Shown here: piece after piece, positions 22,890-34,722 of the stretch
Layout: every line of letters starts with the position of its first letter
How positions within the stretch are numbered: the stretch's first letter is position 1
NCBI GenBank assembly: GCA_022432975.1
Contig: CM039512.1
Coordinates: 44,305,124-44,369,123, forward strand
From: Begonia masoniana
Lineage: Eukaryota; Streptophyta; Magnoliopsida; Cucurbitales; Begoniaceae
Direction: 5' to 3'
Length of the DNA stretch: 64,000 bases
Position numbers and translations under genes: made by a program
Notes under the pieces: generated by a model
What the model was told of the DNA's origin: nothing
Database searches by the model: none
Seen by the model: only the letters and a program-made list of their open reading frames with translations

Positions 22890-24380
22890 AATTGTCACGA
22901 CCCTTACCCGTACCCTTAGTATCCTTTTTTTTAAAAAAAAAAAAAAAAACTTTTAACTCTAACTGTACTTAAGACTAAATCCCAAATGAAATCGAAATTC
23001 GTTTAGTAAATCGTTTAAAGCAAATACTAAAACAATTAAAACTTAAAACAATTAAATCAATTAAACTATTAACTAATTAATATAAAACAAATAAAATACA
23101 TCATGCCACGGCGATCAGTCGCCAGTAAAGGTGGCGACTGATCGGCCTCGGCGATTTGCAACAGGCAACCAGTCGCCTGTTGCAAAATCGCCTGTGGCGA
23201 CTGATCGCCACAATTTGTGGCGATCAGTTGCCACCCTCTCTGGATTTCTCCAGAGAGCGGTGACTTCCCCCTCCCTTATTTCTTTTTTCTTTTCTTCCTT
23301 CTACGCCCTGCACCCCACCTTTAAACACAACAACCTCCACAACATCTTACCTCTAAACATACTTCCAACCAACCCTTCAACACTAATCCCTCCTTAATTG
23401 AAATATCACCCAAATAAACGACTCACAATCGTATATGAAAACATATTAGAAATTTTTATGAAATTGGACTGCATGGATCGCTCTAAAACCGTGCGTATCC
23501 ATACAGTCGGAAATCACCTAAAATCATCAACTAAAACCCAACCAAATCCTCAAAACAAACATCGAACATAAACATGAAATTTCCTTAAAACATCACCAAT
23601 GACATACATTATCAAATCATTCAAAATAACACTACTTCAAACCTACATCGACTATAAAATTCCTAAATGATAAACCTAACTATACACCCTAAAATCCATC
23701 ACCTTTCTAACCAACAAAACTAACTCACATTCATTCGCCACAAAACAGTTCGGGGCACACCATCGGATCATCTAGCCAAGCCAAAACACCACCCGTCGCC
23801 ACGAGCACCATCCGTCGACCACCTATTCCTTGCCATCGAGAGAACTCTCACCATCACACCTGTCACCTACATCATACAACATAAACATTAAGCATAATGC
23901 TTAGCAAGGGAATGCACTATAAATGACGTATGCATGAATGCATGACTTTTCATAAAACATGTTCATTTACTTGTTCTTATTCTTTTTCATTTTCGTTAAC
24001 ATTGATTAAGGTGGGGATCTTGTCAGAGAGTGTAGGCCAAGTGCGTGTACATAGTCCTTTTGGCCGTATTCATAATCCATCGCGTGGAAGTGACATTGGT
24101 TTTGTTGTTATGGCCATATAGTCCCACCCACACTTAATCGTTACTTTTCTTTTACATACATCATACATGAGACATTTCATATGACATTTGAGAAAACATG
24201 ATGCATGAGGAATCTACGTATAACATATCATCAGAACATATCATCAAACAATTCACAATGTACATGGACATACATTATTCTTAACAAACTTCACAAACAA
24301 CTAATAACTAACATCCTAGGCTACCCGACTCAGTAAACCCCACAATCAGAAAATCATCATTAAAATACAAAAGCTAACTT

Positions 24381-24879
24381 CAGAACATATCATCAGAACA
24401 TATCATCAGAACATATCATCAGAACATATCATCAGAACATATCATCAGAACATATCATCAGAACATATCATCAGAACATATCATCAGAACATATCATCAG
24501 AACATATCATCAGAACATATCATCAGAACATATCATCAGAACATATCATCAGAACATATCATCAGAACATATCATCAGAACATATCATCAGAACATATCA
24601 TCAGAACATATCATCAGAACATATCATCAGAACATATCATCAGAACATATCATCAGAACATATCATCAGAACATATCATCAGAACATATCATCAGAACAT
24701 ATCATCAGAACATATCATCAGAACATATCATCAGAACATATCATCAGAACATATCATCAGAACATATCATCAGAACATATCATCAGAACATATCATCAGA
24801 ACATATCATCAGAACATATCATCAGAACATATCATCAGAACATATCATCAGAACATATCATCAGAACATATCATCAGAA
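24381..24879. repeat. 13-bp minisatellite, about 38 copies
   Basis: The unit is CAGAACATATCAT, perfect through nearly the whole array. Two or three copies also sit apart at 24225-24252, which may be the seed. It lies in the LTR of the minus-strand element, at a different place and with a different unit from the 24-bp array in the related LTR at 6975-10949. Confidence 0.97.
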
Positions 24880-25494
24880 GACACGATGTAGGGCCTTAAG
24901 GGCCGGAAACCTAGCACCCATTTACCTGGCGTCCGTAGTAAGCCGAGCACCGTCCAAAAGTCGTCTCCACCTAAAGCATTTCACAAATAGGAGCATTAAA
25001 ACCGATCCTAAATAAACGAATTCTAAACTTAAACTAAGTCTCTAGCCAAAGTAATTTCTCCTAAAACTTCTATTTTCTCCATTTAGGTATTTCATCTAGC
25101 ACGTGGCGCTCACAAAATACCAAACTCCATTAATGGAGATTTTACAACCTTCAACAACCAAAAATCTAACCTAAATCCGTCAATAACCACAATCTCACAT
25201 AACTATCGTCAATAGTCGTAAATAGATCGTCAAAGGGAACTAATTTAAACATCCTAACGATTTCTAACCAAAATCGGAGATTTCTAACAAAACCCTAAAT
25301 CGAAATCAACCCATAAACCACAACTAAATGAGTCCAAAGCCTAGTGCTTACCTAGAGTGTTGATAGGGGAAAGAAAATCGAAGAGAAACGATCGCCTGAA
25401 GAGACGAACAATCGGCCAAGAAGAAATCGCCGTGGAGGGGAATCACCAAAATGAGAGAGACTTGCTCTCTTGAGAAGAAACGAGATCGTGAGTT

Positions 25495-25518
25495 GGGGGG
25501 GGGGGGGGGGGGGGGGGG
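25495..25518. repeat. Homopolymer run of 24 G
   Basis: A run of 24 G interrupts the LTR between GTGAGTT and AAGAGTTTTTG. Its length may be unreliable. Confidence 0.9.
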
Positions 25519-25759
25519 AAGAGTTTTTGTTTAATAATAAAACTTGACTTTATATTTACAAGTTTGCCCCTCACTCATTTCCTTGCTCGTTTTGTTATTT
25601 CGCCCATCACTTTAAATTCTCCGAAACTTCCTTATTCCGCCAAATATTCCAACTTATTTCTAGGGTTCTAATGAAACTCTCCGTTCGTAAAACGGATTTA
25701 ATTTACTATTTTTTACGACTTAAAACACTATAGGCGGAAAACCGTAACTCGGCGTTACA

Positions 25760-25913
25760 CTATCGATTGGATTTCTAAAAATTTACTTATTCTTCTAAAA
25801 ATCCCTATAAATTCCTAGGGTCCTAATAAAACCTCTCGCTCACAAAACGGACCTAATTTACTTATTTACGAAAATACCCTTGGAGCGGAAACCCGAAAAA
25901 CTAGGGTGTTACA
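25760..25913 (-). mobile_element. End of an older related LTR
   Basis: This 154-bp piece repeats the design of the preceding LTR end: TTCTAAAAAT..CCTAGGGTCCTAATAAAACCTCTC, CACAAAACGGACCTAATTTA, then GGGTGTTACA at 25913. On the minus strand it begins TGTAACACCC. It is too diverged from 25600-25759 to be a recent duplicate. It cuts the Copia integrase frame that continues at 25914. Confidence 0.75.
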
Positions 25914-26803
25914 GAGGTGCTTGTGAGGAGCTAGCACCATCCATCGAATCTGAGATAGGTTTCGGAGTAGGCTCTAGTGTAGATCCTGACCCAATCTCAA
26001 TCTCCACCTGTGTGCTTGACTTTTGTTTATCTTCCTCAAGAAAAATTTTAGACGGAGATCCCTGAAGCATACTAATCTCATAAAAAACAACATCTCTGCT
26101 GATGACGACTTTTCCGATTTCTGGACACCAAAGTTTGTATCCCTTCACTCCTTGTTTAAAACCGATAAATACACACTTCACCGAACGAGGCTCTAACTTC
26201 CCATTATCAACATAAGCATATGCAGGACATCCAAAAATTTTCAAATCAGAATAAATAGCAGGAGTGCCAGACCATACCTCTTGTGGAGTTTTCTTGTCAA
26301 TAGCAGTCGACAGAGAGCGATTAATGAGATAACAAGCATACGCAGCAGTTTCGGGCCAAAAAACATTTGGTAACCTAGCATTAAGGAGCATACAACACAC
26401 ATTTTCCATCAAGGTCCTATTCATCCTTTCTACCACACCATTCTGTTGAGGATTTTGCGGAACTGTATGATGCCTCACAATACCTTCATCTCTGCATAAG
26501 ACATTAAACTCATCAGAACAAAACTCCAAACCATTATCAGTTTGGAGACGCTTCACTTCCTGTTTGCTTCTCAATCATGATCTTCTACTCCTTGAAGGTA
26601 GAAAATACGTCACTCTTCAGTTTCAACAAGAATGTCCAAACCTTCATGGAAAAATCATCAATAATCGTCAACATATAGAATGCACCACCTTTAGATGGTA
26701 CCCTAGAAGGACCCCACAAATCAGAATGTATGTAGTTAAGTGTCCCCTTTGTATTGTGAATACCTGCCGAGAACTTAACTCTTTTCTGCTTGCCAAAAAA
26801 CAC
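25914..26803 (-). pseudogene. Copia integrase, frameshifted and truncated
   Basis: The minus strand carries the integrase core of a Tnt1-like Copia element: IHSDLWGPSRVPSKGGAFYM (first Asp), IDDFSMKVWTFLLKLKSDVF, a frameshift near 26580, then LQTDNGLEF (second Asp), VPQNPQQNGVVERMNRTLME (Glu), and the C-terminal part LKIFGCPAYAYVDNGKLEPR, KCVFIGFKQGVKGYKLWCPE. All three acidic residues are present. The protein ends at the LTR border at 25913, before any RT. Confidence 0.9.
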
Positions 26804-28187
26804 AGTGCTCGCAGAATTTTAGCTTCGTAATACTCTGCCCATAAAGAAGTCCTCTTTTACTCAATTCGATCATGCCATTCTCACTCATGTGACCCAGGCG
26901 CATATGCCAAAGCCTTGTAATATCAGAATCAAACATAGATGAACTAGCGACAGCGGCATCACCTGTAACTGTAGAGCCCTGCAGAACATATAACCTGGCA
27001 GTTTTTCTGAGCCCCTTCATCACGACAAGAGAACTTTTGCTGACTTTCACAACTCCACATTCACCAGTGTACTTGTACCCTTTAGAATCAAGAGTACTAA
27101 AAGAGATCAAATTTCTCTTCATGTCAGGGACGTGCCTCACATCACAAAGTGTCCGAATGAATCCATTGAACATCTTAATTTTGATCGTACCAATGCCAGC
27201 AATTCTACAGGATGCATTATTTCCCATCAATACAGCACCACTAGAAATCGCTTCATATGTTGAAAACCAGTCCCGATTGGAACACATATGAAACGTGCAG
27301 CCAGAATTAAGAATCCACTCATCGCTCTATTTCGAATCAATATCATAAGCAACAAGGAGTTCACCATCACTGTGATTTTCAGCAACATCAGTTTTGCTAG
27401 ATTTCCTTGGTTGTTTTCCCTTTTGATTCTCACCAGTTTTCTTGTTCTTATTCTGCAGTTTATAACACTCAGCAATAATATGACCCTTCTTCTTGCAGTA
27501 CTTACATGTCTTATCCTTTCTATTCTTGGATTTTGACCTGCTTTGATTATCCCCACTAGTATTCCTCTCATGCGGTCTTCCCCGCGCAACAAGGCCCTCA
27601 CCCTTGGCCTCTGAGCCACCAACAAGCTTATCCATCTTCTCCTTAGAGAATAAAGCATCATAAACCTCATCCAGAGTTAAAGAATTACGATTGTATAAAA
27701 TAGTATCACTAAAAGTAGCATACGAAGTAGGCAGCGAACACAGCAAAATCAAACCTAAATCCTCTTCGTCATACTTAACTTTCATGGATTCCAAATCAGA
27801 GACAATTTCCTTAAAAAAAGTTAAGTGATCATCTAGAGACGTACCGTCTGCCATACGATGAGAATATAGACGCTGTTTCAGGTGTAGTTTGCTAGTCAGG
27901 GATTTCGTCATACACAACTGCTCCAATCTTAACCAAAGTGCCGCAGCGGATTTTTCCTTCAAACAATCTTGAAGAATCTGATTTGACAGATGCAAATGAA
28001 TCTGAGATAGAGCTTTTCGATCCTTACGCTGTTTCTCTTCAGCAGTCCATGATGACGGCATCATTGCAATGCCCAACAATGTATCGTCTAAATCCATTTG
28101 TGTCAGAATTGTCCGCATCTTAACCTGCCAGAATGAAAATCTAGTATTTCGATCCAGCAGCAGAATGTCGTATTTTAACGATGTCAT
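26775..28187 (-). pseudogene. Copia gag, protease and pre-integrase region
   Basis: From ATG 28187 one frame gives a Copia Gag of the UBN2 type (TSLKYDILLLDRNTRFSFWQ, QMDLDDTLLG, LWLRLEQLCMTKSLTSKLHL, DHLTFFKEIVSDLESM) and a zinc knuckle CKYCKKKGHIIAEC. After a TAG at 27327 the same frame continues into protease and pre-integrase (MCSNRDWFSTYEAI, TRLWHMRLGHMSENGMIEL, CEHCVFW). The protease box reads WILNSGCTFHM where the family has WILDSGC, so the catalytic Asp has become Asn. Together with the integrase at 25914-26803 this is the 5' half of one element whose LTR is at 28504-28752. Confidence 0.92.
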
Positions 28188-28503
28188 CTCTCAAAATTCA
28201 GAATATTTCTCCAACGATATCTCAACCAGATAATTAAAAAAAAAAAATTCTCTTGGGGATGAACAGTAATTCCGGCAATGAACAGTACTCGCTGCTGATG
28301 AACAGTACTCCGGCGTGAACAAAACCCGGCCGGCAATGAATAGTACTCGACGGCGATGAACAGTAAATTCGGCCGGCGATGAATAGTACCCATCGCCGAT
28401 GAATGAAATTTTGAAACCCAAAATTGCAAACTCCGAATCGTTCGATACCTTCGAAAAATCTAGCCCTGATTTTCGAAAACCTTCAACTCTCTCTGATACC
28501 AAT
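28188..28503 (-). other. Copia leader with GATGAACAGTACTC repeats and primer site
   Basis: Between gag and LTR the plus strand shows about six imperfect copies of (G)ATGAACAGTA(C)TC(CGGC) at 28258-28405, a short dispersed repeat in the leader. At 28489-28503 CTCTCTGATACCAAT gives the minus-strand primer binding site ATTGGTATCAGAGAG. Confidence 0.7.
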
Positions 28504-28752
28504 TGTTGAAAAACTGAAAACGAAATGAAATTGAAAAACGAGAAAATAGAGGACCCCAAGATTTACGTGGAAAATCCTAAACGAGAAAAAACCACGGAGA
28601 GAGGAGAAATCACTAAAATCAAGGGTACAATGAGTTTTGCGACTCAAGCATATATTTATACGTAGTCAAAAAAACCCTAGTCATAATAAGATTCACAACG
28701 TGGGTCGAACCGGGCTGGCCCAAATAGAAATCGGATCACACCGATTATAACA
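28504..28752 (-). mobile_element. 5' LTR of Tnt1-like Copia
   Basis: The plus strand reads TGTTGAAAAACTG at 28504 and CGATTATAACA ending at 28752, giving TGTT..AACA ends and 249 bp. It is next to the primer binding site. It is inserted in another Copia fragment whose coding sequence resumes at about 28800. Confidence 0.75.
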
Positions 28753-29760
28753 GGAGGTAATAGGAATTGTAACCTAACCAATATGAGTAGGTATTGTAAC
28801 CTAACCAATATGAGAGATATCCAGAGACTTACCATCAGCAACCAATGCTTGATCAGGACCATAATGAGGAGTAGCATTCTGGAGTTGAGAAAAATTAGGT
28901 GTGAAATGAGCAGAGGCTCCAGAGTCCATACACCAAGGAGTAGAAGTAACACACCAGGGAGTAGAAGTAACGCCATTAGAGGAAGACAACATTGAAGGAT
29001 GGCAATTGATATTAGCAGCAACAGGTGGAGCCAAAGAAGTATTAATAGCTCTTGGAGGCAGTTTGAATGTCATGTTTGCACGGTGATTGCACATCGCCGC
29101 AGTGTGACCAACCTTCAAACAGATCTGACATTTGGGGCGGTACCCATTTCCCTTTGGAGGTCGTGGTGACTGAGAGAAAAGCCCAGGTTTAACCAGAAGA
29201 CTAGGACTAGAAGTATTCTGCTGAGAAGAAACATAGGATGCTTTCCTTGGAGAAGATCGTAGTTGTAATCGAAAGGTAGAAGTCAGGAAAACAATGGGAG
29301 GTGCATAAACAATAGAAGATGGAGCAAAAGGTGTAAAAGCAAGATTATGCTTATCAAGTCAAAAATTGTAGCTTAAAAGTAAGCTGTGAACATCCTCAAT
29401 TGATGATTCAGTGAAGCGACTAGTAATTGTAGTAACAAAAAGGGTTGTAGTCACTACCTAAACTGTTAAGAAAATAAATGAGTTGATCTTCGAGGGAAAC
29501 CGGTTCACCAATCATTGCCAAATTGTTGCAAATAGACAGAAGCTACTGAACATATTCAGTAGCCGAGAGACCATCTTTGCCTATATGCGGGAGTTTGCTG
29601 CGTAACTCAGTAATACGAGCAAAAAACGTAGAGTAATACATGTGAGTAGGGCATCCCAAATTTCAGCTGCTGAGGAATAAGCAACGACTTGAGAAAGAAG
29701 AGAATCCGTTGAGGGTCAGGGTTGTCAGGACCCCATAGCTGAGGGTTTGAAATGGACCAA
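28753..29760 (-). pseudogene. Second Copia fragment (gag, knuckle, protease)
   Basis: Minus-strand translation gives Gag pieces (SVVAYSSAAEIWDALL, LLSICNNLAMIGEPVSLEDQ, LIYFLNSLGSDYNP), a zinc knuckle (CQICLKVGHTAAMCNHR) and the protease box WCMDSGASAHFTPN with catalytic Asp, then LVADGKSLDISHIG. Wording is close to the Copia at 54766-59188, so both are of one lineage (Ale/Retrofit-like, tentative). A 37-bp-spaced direct repeat of GTAACCTAACCAATATGAG lies at 28770-28813 beside the invading LTR. Several frameshifts and stops are present. The left end of homology is near 29760. Confidence 0.8.
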
Positions 29761-30537
29761 CTATATATTATAAATAGTTAGAATAATACTAGAGATACTA
29801 TTTAACAACATATTTTAAAATAAAGCGAAGTGCATTTTCAGCCCTAACTTTTGGGGTCATCTACAAATTAAAGTTAAAACTTTTTTGTTTTTATAAATCG
29901 ATTCTTTTTATTTCAACCATTAGCAATTAAAATTTTGGCCTTAATTAATATGTTTTACTCATTTAATTAATAATTGATTCAACATTTGTATACCCATTTA
30001 TCATTTAATTAAGTATTTTACTCCGATTTTTAACACTTTCAGTAATTTCTAACTCAATTTTAAATTCTACCGCTTTCTTCTCTAACAATCAATAATTTAA
30101 ATATTATTGTCAATTTATTTAATAGGTCTAGTATGTGTATACTAAATATGTTGAAAGATAGAATTTCAATATGCTAAAAAATAGTTTAAGGTACAAATTG
30201 TAAATGATTTCAAACGCTACGGTCTAAGTTGTATGTACTCATTAAAATATCATATTGGAACATACGTCGACAATACCTTAGGAACTGATCTTCAGGTAAA
30301 ATTTTTATGAAACAACTTATAAAAATTTTTTTGTATATTTAAAATTAAAATTTTCAAATTTTAGTGAATATGTTTAACAACCACACTTTATATCTACTAT
30401 TAGAAATTAGAATTACATAGTATTTGTATTTTAATACTACATTTTAATGTAAGACAAAGATCATGTGTTAATGAATAAAAAACACGTAAATAATATGTTA
30501 TAATGTAAAGTTAAACAATATTACATTAGGAATGAAA

Positions 30538-30611
<74 letters not shown>

Positions 30612-31819
30612 GGATCTTCCTCGTAACTTCCTCACCAAACGGGTGCAATATTTTATTATACAGCAAATATGAAAGCTCCCCAGCTTATTGTTTAAAATAA
30701 ATCTAGAAACTATTCAACTAAAACACCTTTCTATAATTTAAAATTAGGTTTATATTAATGTTTCAATAATTTAAATAATATGGCCTAATTGACTTTTTAG
30801 AACAAGCTTTGATTTAAAAAGAATTTTTATTTGAACTTCATTTTTAATTAGCTCATTAAATGTCTGTCAATTTACCTATCAACTTGTATCAACTAAAAAT
30901 ATTATTTTATGTCTAACTAGTTTTATCAATAAATAATGAAGATTTCCATCAAGAAAGTTATTTGGATTTTTATATTTTAATGATACATACCAACCAACTT
31001 GGTCTTATATTCTCTTTAATGTTTTAAAATTAAGCACCCAATTCAAATTTATTATAATCATTATCAAAGTCTTGGTTTTTTTAGCAACAAACAGACAACA
31101 TGTAATAAGAAATAATATTTATATTAATTTTTTTTATAAAAAATATAAAACTTCAAAGTGAATTATAGATCAACTTTAGATCATTAAATGCCCATTTGAC
31201 TCATATTGTATTTATCAAGTAAAAATCCGTACATGCATCCCTGATTATAAATTTAAATATTAATAATTAGTTAAATTAATAAAAGTAGTATGCCAGTGCA
31301 CATCAAATACGACGTCTAATGCTTTGATCATCCTGTAATTTTGATTCATAAGGACACTACAATAGAATTTTGTATGATCGAGTATCTTAATTTTTTTTTA
31401 TTTTAGAAAGAAGACTTGTCGTATAATTGTTTTATATAATCTTTCTTATTTTTAGTTTTACCTATTATAAATTTGAAATCTTTGTGATTTTTTTCAATCC
31501 ACTCTAATCTCTCAATAGGATTAATTATACCATGTATTCATTATTTAGATTTTAAAATTTAAGAAATAATAAACTTCTAAATTTGTCATTTTATATCTTT
31601 TTAATGATTAGTGATAACTCTATTTTATGGATTTATTTGGATATAATTTTTGCATGAATTTTGATATTTATTCAATATTTGTTTTAGTTATTTTTATAGA
31701 ACCCTTTTGCAGGATTTTGAGTTGGGTGATATATATTGTAAATTTAGTTAATTTTCAGTATTTTTCTTGAAGATTCGGGGTAGATTCGAATGACTTATTT
31801 TATTTTTGCAGAAAAATAA
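29761..31819. other. AT-rich DNA without recognised genes
   Basis: About 2 kb of AT-rich sequence with no coding pattern or recognised transposon motif, apart from a (CT)n tract at 30541-30608. It directly continues, across the solo LTR at 31820-32811, into similar AT-rich DNA. Confidence 0.6.
30541..30608. repeat. (TC)n microsatellite, about 34 units
   Basis: A perfect TC dinucleotide tract of about 68 bp in AT-rich DNA, ending before AATGGATCTTCCTCG. Confidence 0.97.
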
Positions 31820-32811
31820 TGTAACACCCGACATTTTACCTATGTAATTATTCCCCAAATAATTAAGCGGAGTTACTCTGATGTTAATGCAACGACTATT
31901 TTTAATGAAATTATCGACGTGTTCAATTGAATGAGGGTGATTCGTAAAACAGTCCAAAGTCTGCTTGTTATTTTAAACGTCCACGTTGCCTTTGAAAATA
32001 GTCGTCCACGCCTTCTGTTTTTATGCCTTTCAATTTCGGTCTTTCGAGTTTTTAAGTATTTGGCTAAGTGTTAGTCGTCCACGCTTTCAGTAAAACAGTT
32101 GTTATTCTCTTCTGTAAAACAGTCATCCACGTCCATTCTGCCTTCAAAATAATGGTCTATTTTGCCTTCGGTTTCTGTCCTTTATTCGGCTATGTGTTAT
32201 CGTCCAAAGTTATCGTCCACGATAACTTCGCCGAGAGTCTGCCTGTTATTTTAAAAGTTAAAAGTCTGTCTTTGATTTTAAACATCCACAGACTACTACG
32301 TCTACTATTTTTGTCTTTTAGTGCAAACGTCCACAAACTCTTGTGCCCGCTGTTTCGGTCTTTTATTTCAAACGTCCACAGATTCTATTTTCTGTGCGAT
32401 TGTCCACAGCCCCTGATTGTCCACGGCTACTATAGCCTTCCACAGTATGTCTTCCAGTTTACGTTTTTCCCATTTTTATTTCCTGTTTTATTCTGTTTAT
32501 TCCCCCCAGTCGTCCATTTATGTTTCCTGTTTTTCCTATCTTCTTCTGTTATTTATTTCTGTAACTCAGTTCTATATTATCTCCCAGTCTTCAATTCCAG
32601 AGAGGGTTTTTCTATGTTTCTTCTTGTTGTCTTCGGTCTTCTATCACTGTAGTCCAAATTTTAATATGTCTTCTGATTTCTTGTCTCTCGATTCTGAATT
32701 CTATTAAAGTTTAAAAGTAAAGAAAAAAAATATATATGTCATGTTTTAAAATGTCCGGAGTGATAGCTTGGCTCTCGGATCCCGATCGGGACCAGGTTTC
32801 AGGCTGTCACA
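31820..32811 (+). mobile_element. Complete solo LTR with target duplication
   Basis: It begins TGTAACACCCGACATTTTACC at 31820 and ends TTTCAGGCTGTCACA at 32811, 992 bp. Identical 5-bp duplications AATAA flank it (31815-31819 and 32812-32816). The interior is pyrimidine-rich with recurrent GTCCAC(G/A) words, a non-amplified relative of the 24-bp minisatellite region at 7190-9265, and its end matches 460-508. The open stretch at 32068-32652 is rich in Phe, Leu and Ser and has no recognised motif, so it is not called as a gene. Confidence 0.88.
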
Positions 32812-32816
32812 AATAA

Positions 32817-33320
32817 AATCCCAAGGAGCATAAAAGATTAGGAAAGGAGAGATTAAAGAAAGTTAATAAAAAAATTTGAAGAAATATTTACTCAGATGCT
32901 TGCCAGGCATAAAAAAAAAAAAAAACTCAAATTAGGAAAGTTAACAAATATTATAGAAGATTATCGAATTCAAATTTTGTAAGTTAAGAAGTCAATGACG
33001 ATCTTTATAAATACATCGACTTAGATTCAGTTTCCAAGAGTCTTTACATTTCGGGTTTTAGTTTAGATTTTCAGATTTTCTTTCCATAGTTTTAACCGTG
33101 TTCTTTGTTACCAAAGAAGAGAGAAGCGAGTGCTGGAACAAGGATTCTTCTGCGATTGAGAACCGAGGAGGATTTTTTAATATTTTTATTTTTATTTTTA
33201 TCTACTCTATACCATATTTAATTTTTGGTTTTTTTTTTTAATTTTTCAACATGAATTAATTTTCTTAAATTTAATAGAATAAAGTACCAAATTTTATATT
33301 TGAAGTTTATCTGTTGTTAA
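32817..33320. other. AT-rich DNA, no features recognised
   Basis: Continuation of the flank of the solo LTR. It has purine-rich words such as AAGGAGAGATTAAAGAAAG and an A15 run near 32915. Nothing coding was recognised. Confidence 0.5.
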
Positions 33321-34722
33321 TTTTGCAGGTGTTATATCAATTAGTTCTTCAAACATTGTGATTCTTTACTATTATGATAAAAGGGAGATCATTCGAATCA
33401 AAAAATGTTTTTCACACGTGTTCTAGAACAGTAACTTGAATTAAGAACTCCAATTAAATAATGTGGTTATAACTTTTGTAGAATTCATCTTTATCTTTTG
33501 TTATATCTTGGTGTAGACAAATGAAAATAAATAATAAAAACTTTGAGTTAGCTAGTTGATATTGTTATAGTATTGTTGTAACACGTAAATGAGAAATTAT
33601 AAAAGGCAGAAAATTGATTTTATCTTCCACTATTTATCTCACATGTTTTCTTTTATTCTGCAGTTATTAATCTCATCAATCATAGAAAAATCAACTCTTT
33701 GATCACCTCTTACAGTAGAAGGTGTCATGATTTTATATAAGAACCTTTTATACTCTAGTTCTCTATGGGTTCAATACTCAATCTAATCACGTTTTTACCT
33801 TTGTTATAATGGTGTACACTTGTGGTCACACATTATTGCACAACCAAGTTTTTCAGTGCCGATTGACTAATTTTATAATTGTTTTTTAAAAAATCAATTG
33901 GAATTTCCATTGATTTTTGTCACTAAAAATCTAGGTCGTTTCCAAATATCTTGTGCGAGGAAACAATTACTTTGGAAAATCTTTCTGTGACTTGGGGCTA
34001 GAATAAATTAGTACCTATGTTAATTTTTGCAGGTGTTATATCAATTAGTTCTTCAAACATTGTGATTCTTTACTATTATGATAAAAGGGAGATCCTTCGA
34101 ATCAACAACTGTTTTTCACACGTGTTCTAGAACAGTAACTTGAATTAAGAAATCCAATTAAATAATGTGGTTATAAACTTTTGTAGAATTCATCTTTATC
34201 TTTTTGTATATCTTGGTGTTGTAGACAAATGAAATAAATAATAAAACTTTGAGTTAGCTAGTTGATATTGTTATAGTATTGTTGTAACACGTTAAATGAG
34301 AAATTATAAAAGGCAGAAAATTGATTTTATCTTCCACTATTTATCTCACATGTTTTCTTTATCTGCAGTTATTAATCTCATCCATCCTAGAAATCCACTC
34401 TTTTGCTCCACTCTTAAAGTAGAAGTTGTCATTGATTTTATAAGAACCTTTTATAACTAGTTCTCTATGGGTTCAATACTCAATCTTACTCCACTTTTTA
34501 TTGTTCTAATGGTGTACACTTGTGGTTCACACATGTATTGCACAACAAGTTTTTAGTGCCGATGAATAATTTTTATAATTGTTTTTTAAAAAATCAATTG
34601 GAATTTCCATTGATTTTGTCACTAAAAACTAGGTCGTTTCAAAATATCTTTGCTAGGAAACATTACTTTGGAAAATCTTTCTGTGACTTGGGGCTAGAAT
34701 CAATTTAGTACCTATGTTAGTT
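33321..34722. repeat. Tandem duplication, 704-bp period
   Basis: Copy 1 (33321-34020) and copy 2 (34025-34722) both begin TTTTGCAGGTGTTATATCAA and run through TCTTCAAACATTGTGATTC, AACAGTAACTTGAATTAAGA, GTAGACAAATGAAA, and TTTGGAAAATCTTTCTGTGA to GGGGCTAGAAT. They differ by many small indels and substitutions. No coding frame is shared by the copies. Confidence 0.92.

Larger units (their letters stand above)
22893..25759 (-). mobile_element. 5' LTR of the minus-strand mini-Gag element
   Basis: The plus strand reads TGTCACGACCC at 22893 and CGGCGTTACA ending at 25759, a length of 2867 bp. It shares with the other LTRs of this group the GACTGCATGGATCGCTC block, the ATGATGCATGAG block, the GCGTCCGTAG and CCGAGC..CGTCC block and the AAAACGGA(C/T)TTAATTTA block near the end. 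It contains GATCAGTCGCC-type inverted words (23110-23235), a 13-bp array (24381-24879) and a G24 run. The neighbour at 25760-25913 is the end of another, older LTR, into which this one appears to have inserted. Confidence 0.8.

Noticed and set aside
32068..32652. Open frame of 194 codons, hydrophobic and rich in Phe, Leu and Ser
   Set aside because: It lies entirely in the solo LTR 31820-32811, whose pyrimidine-rich sequence explains the composition.
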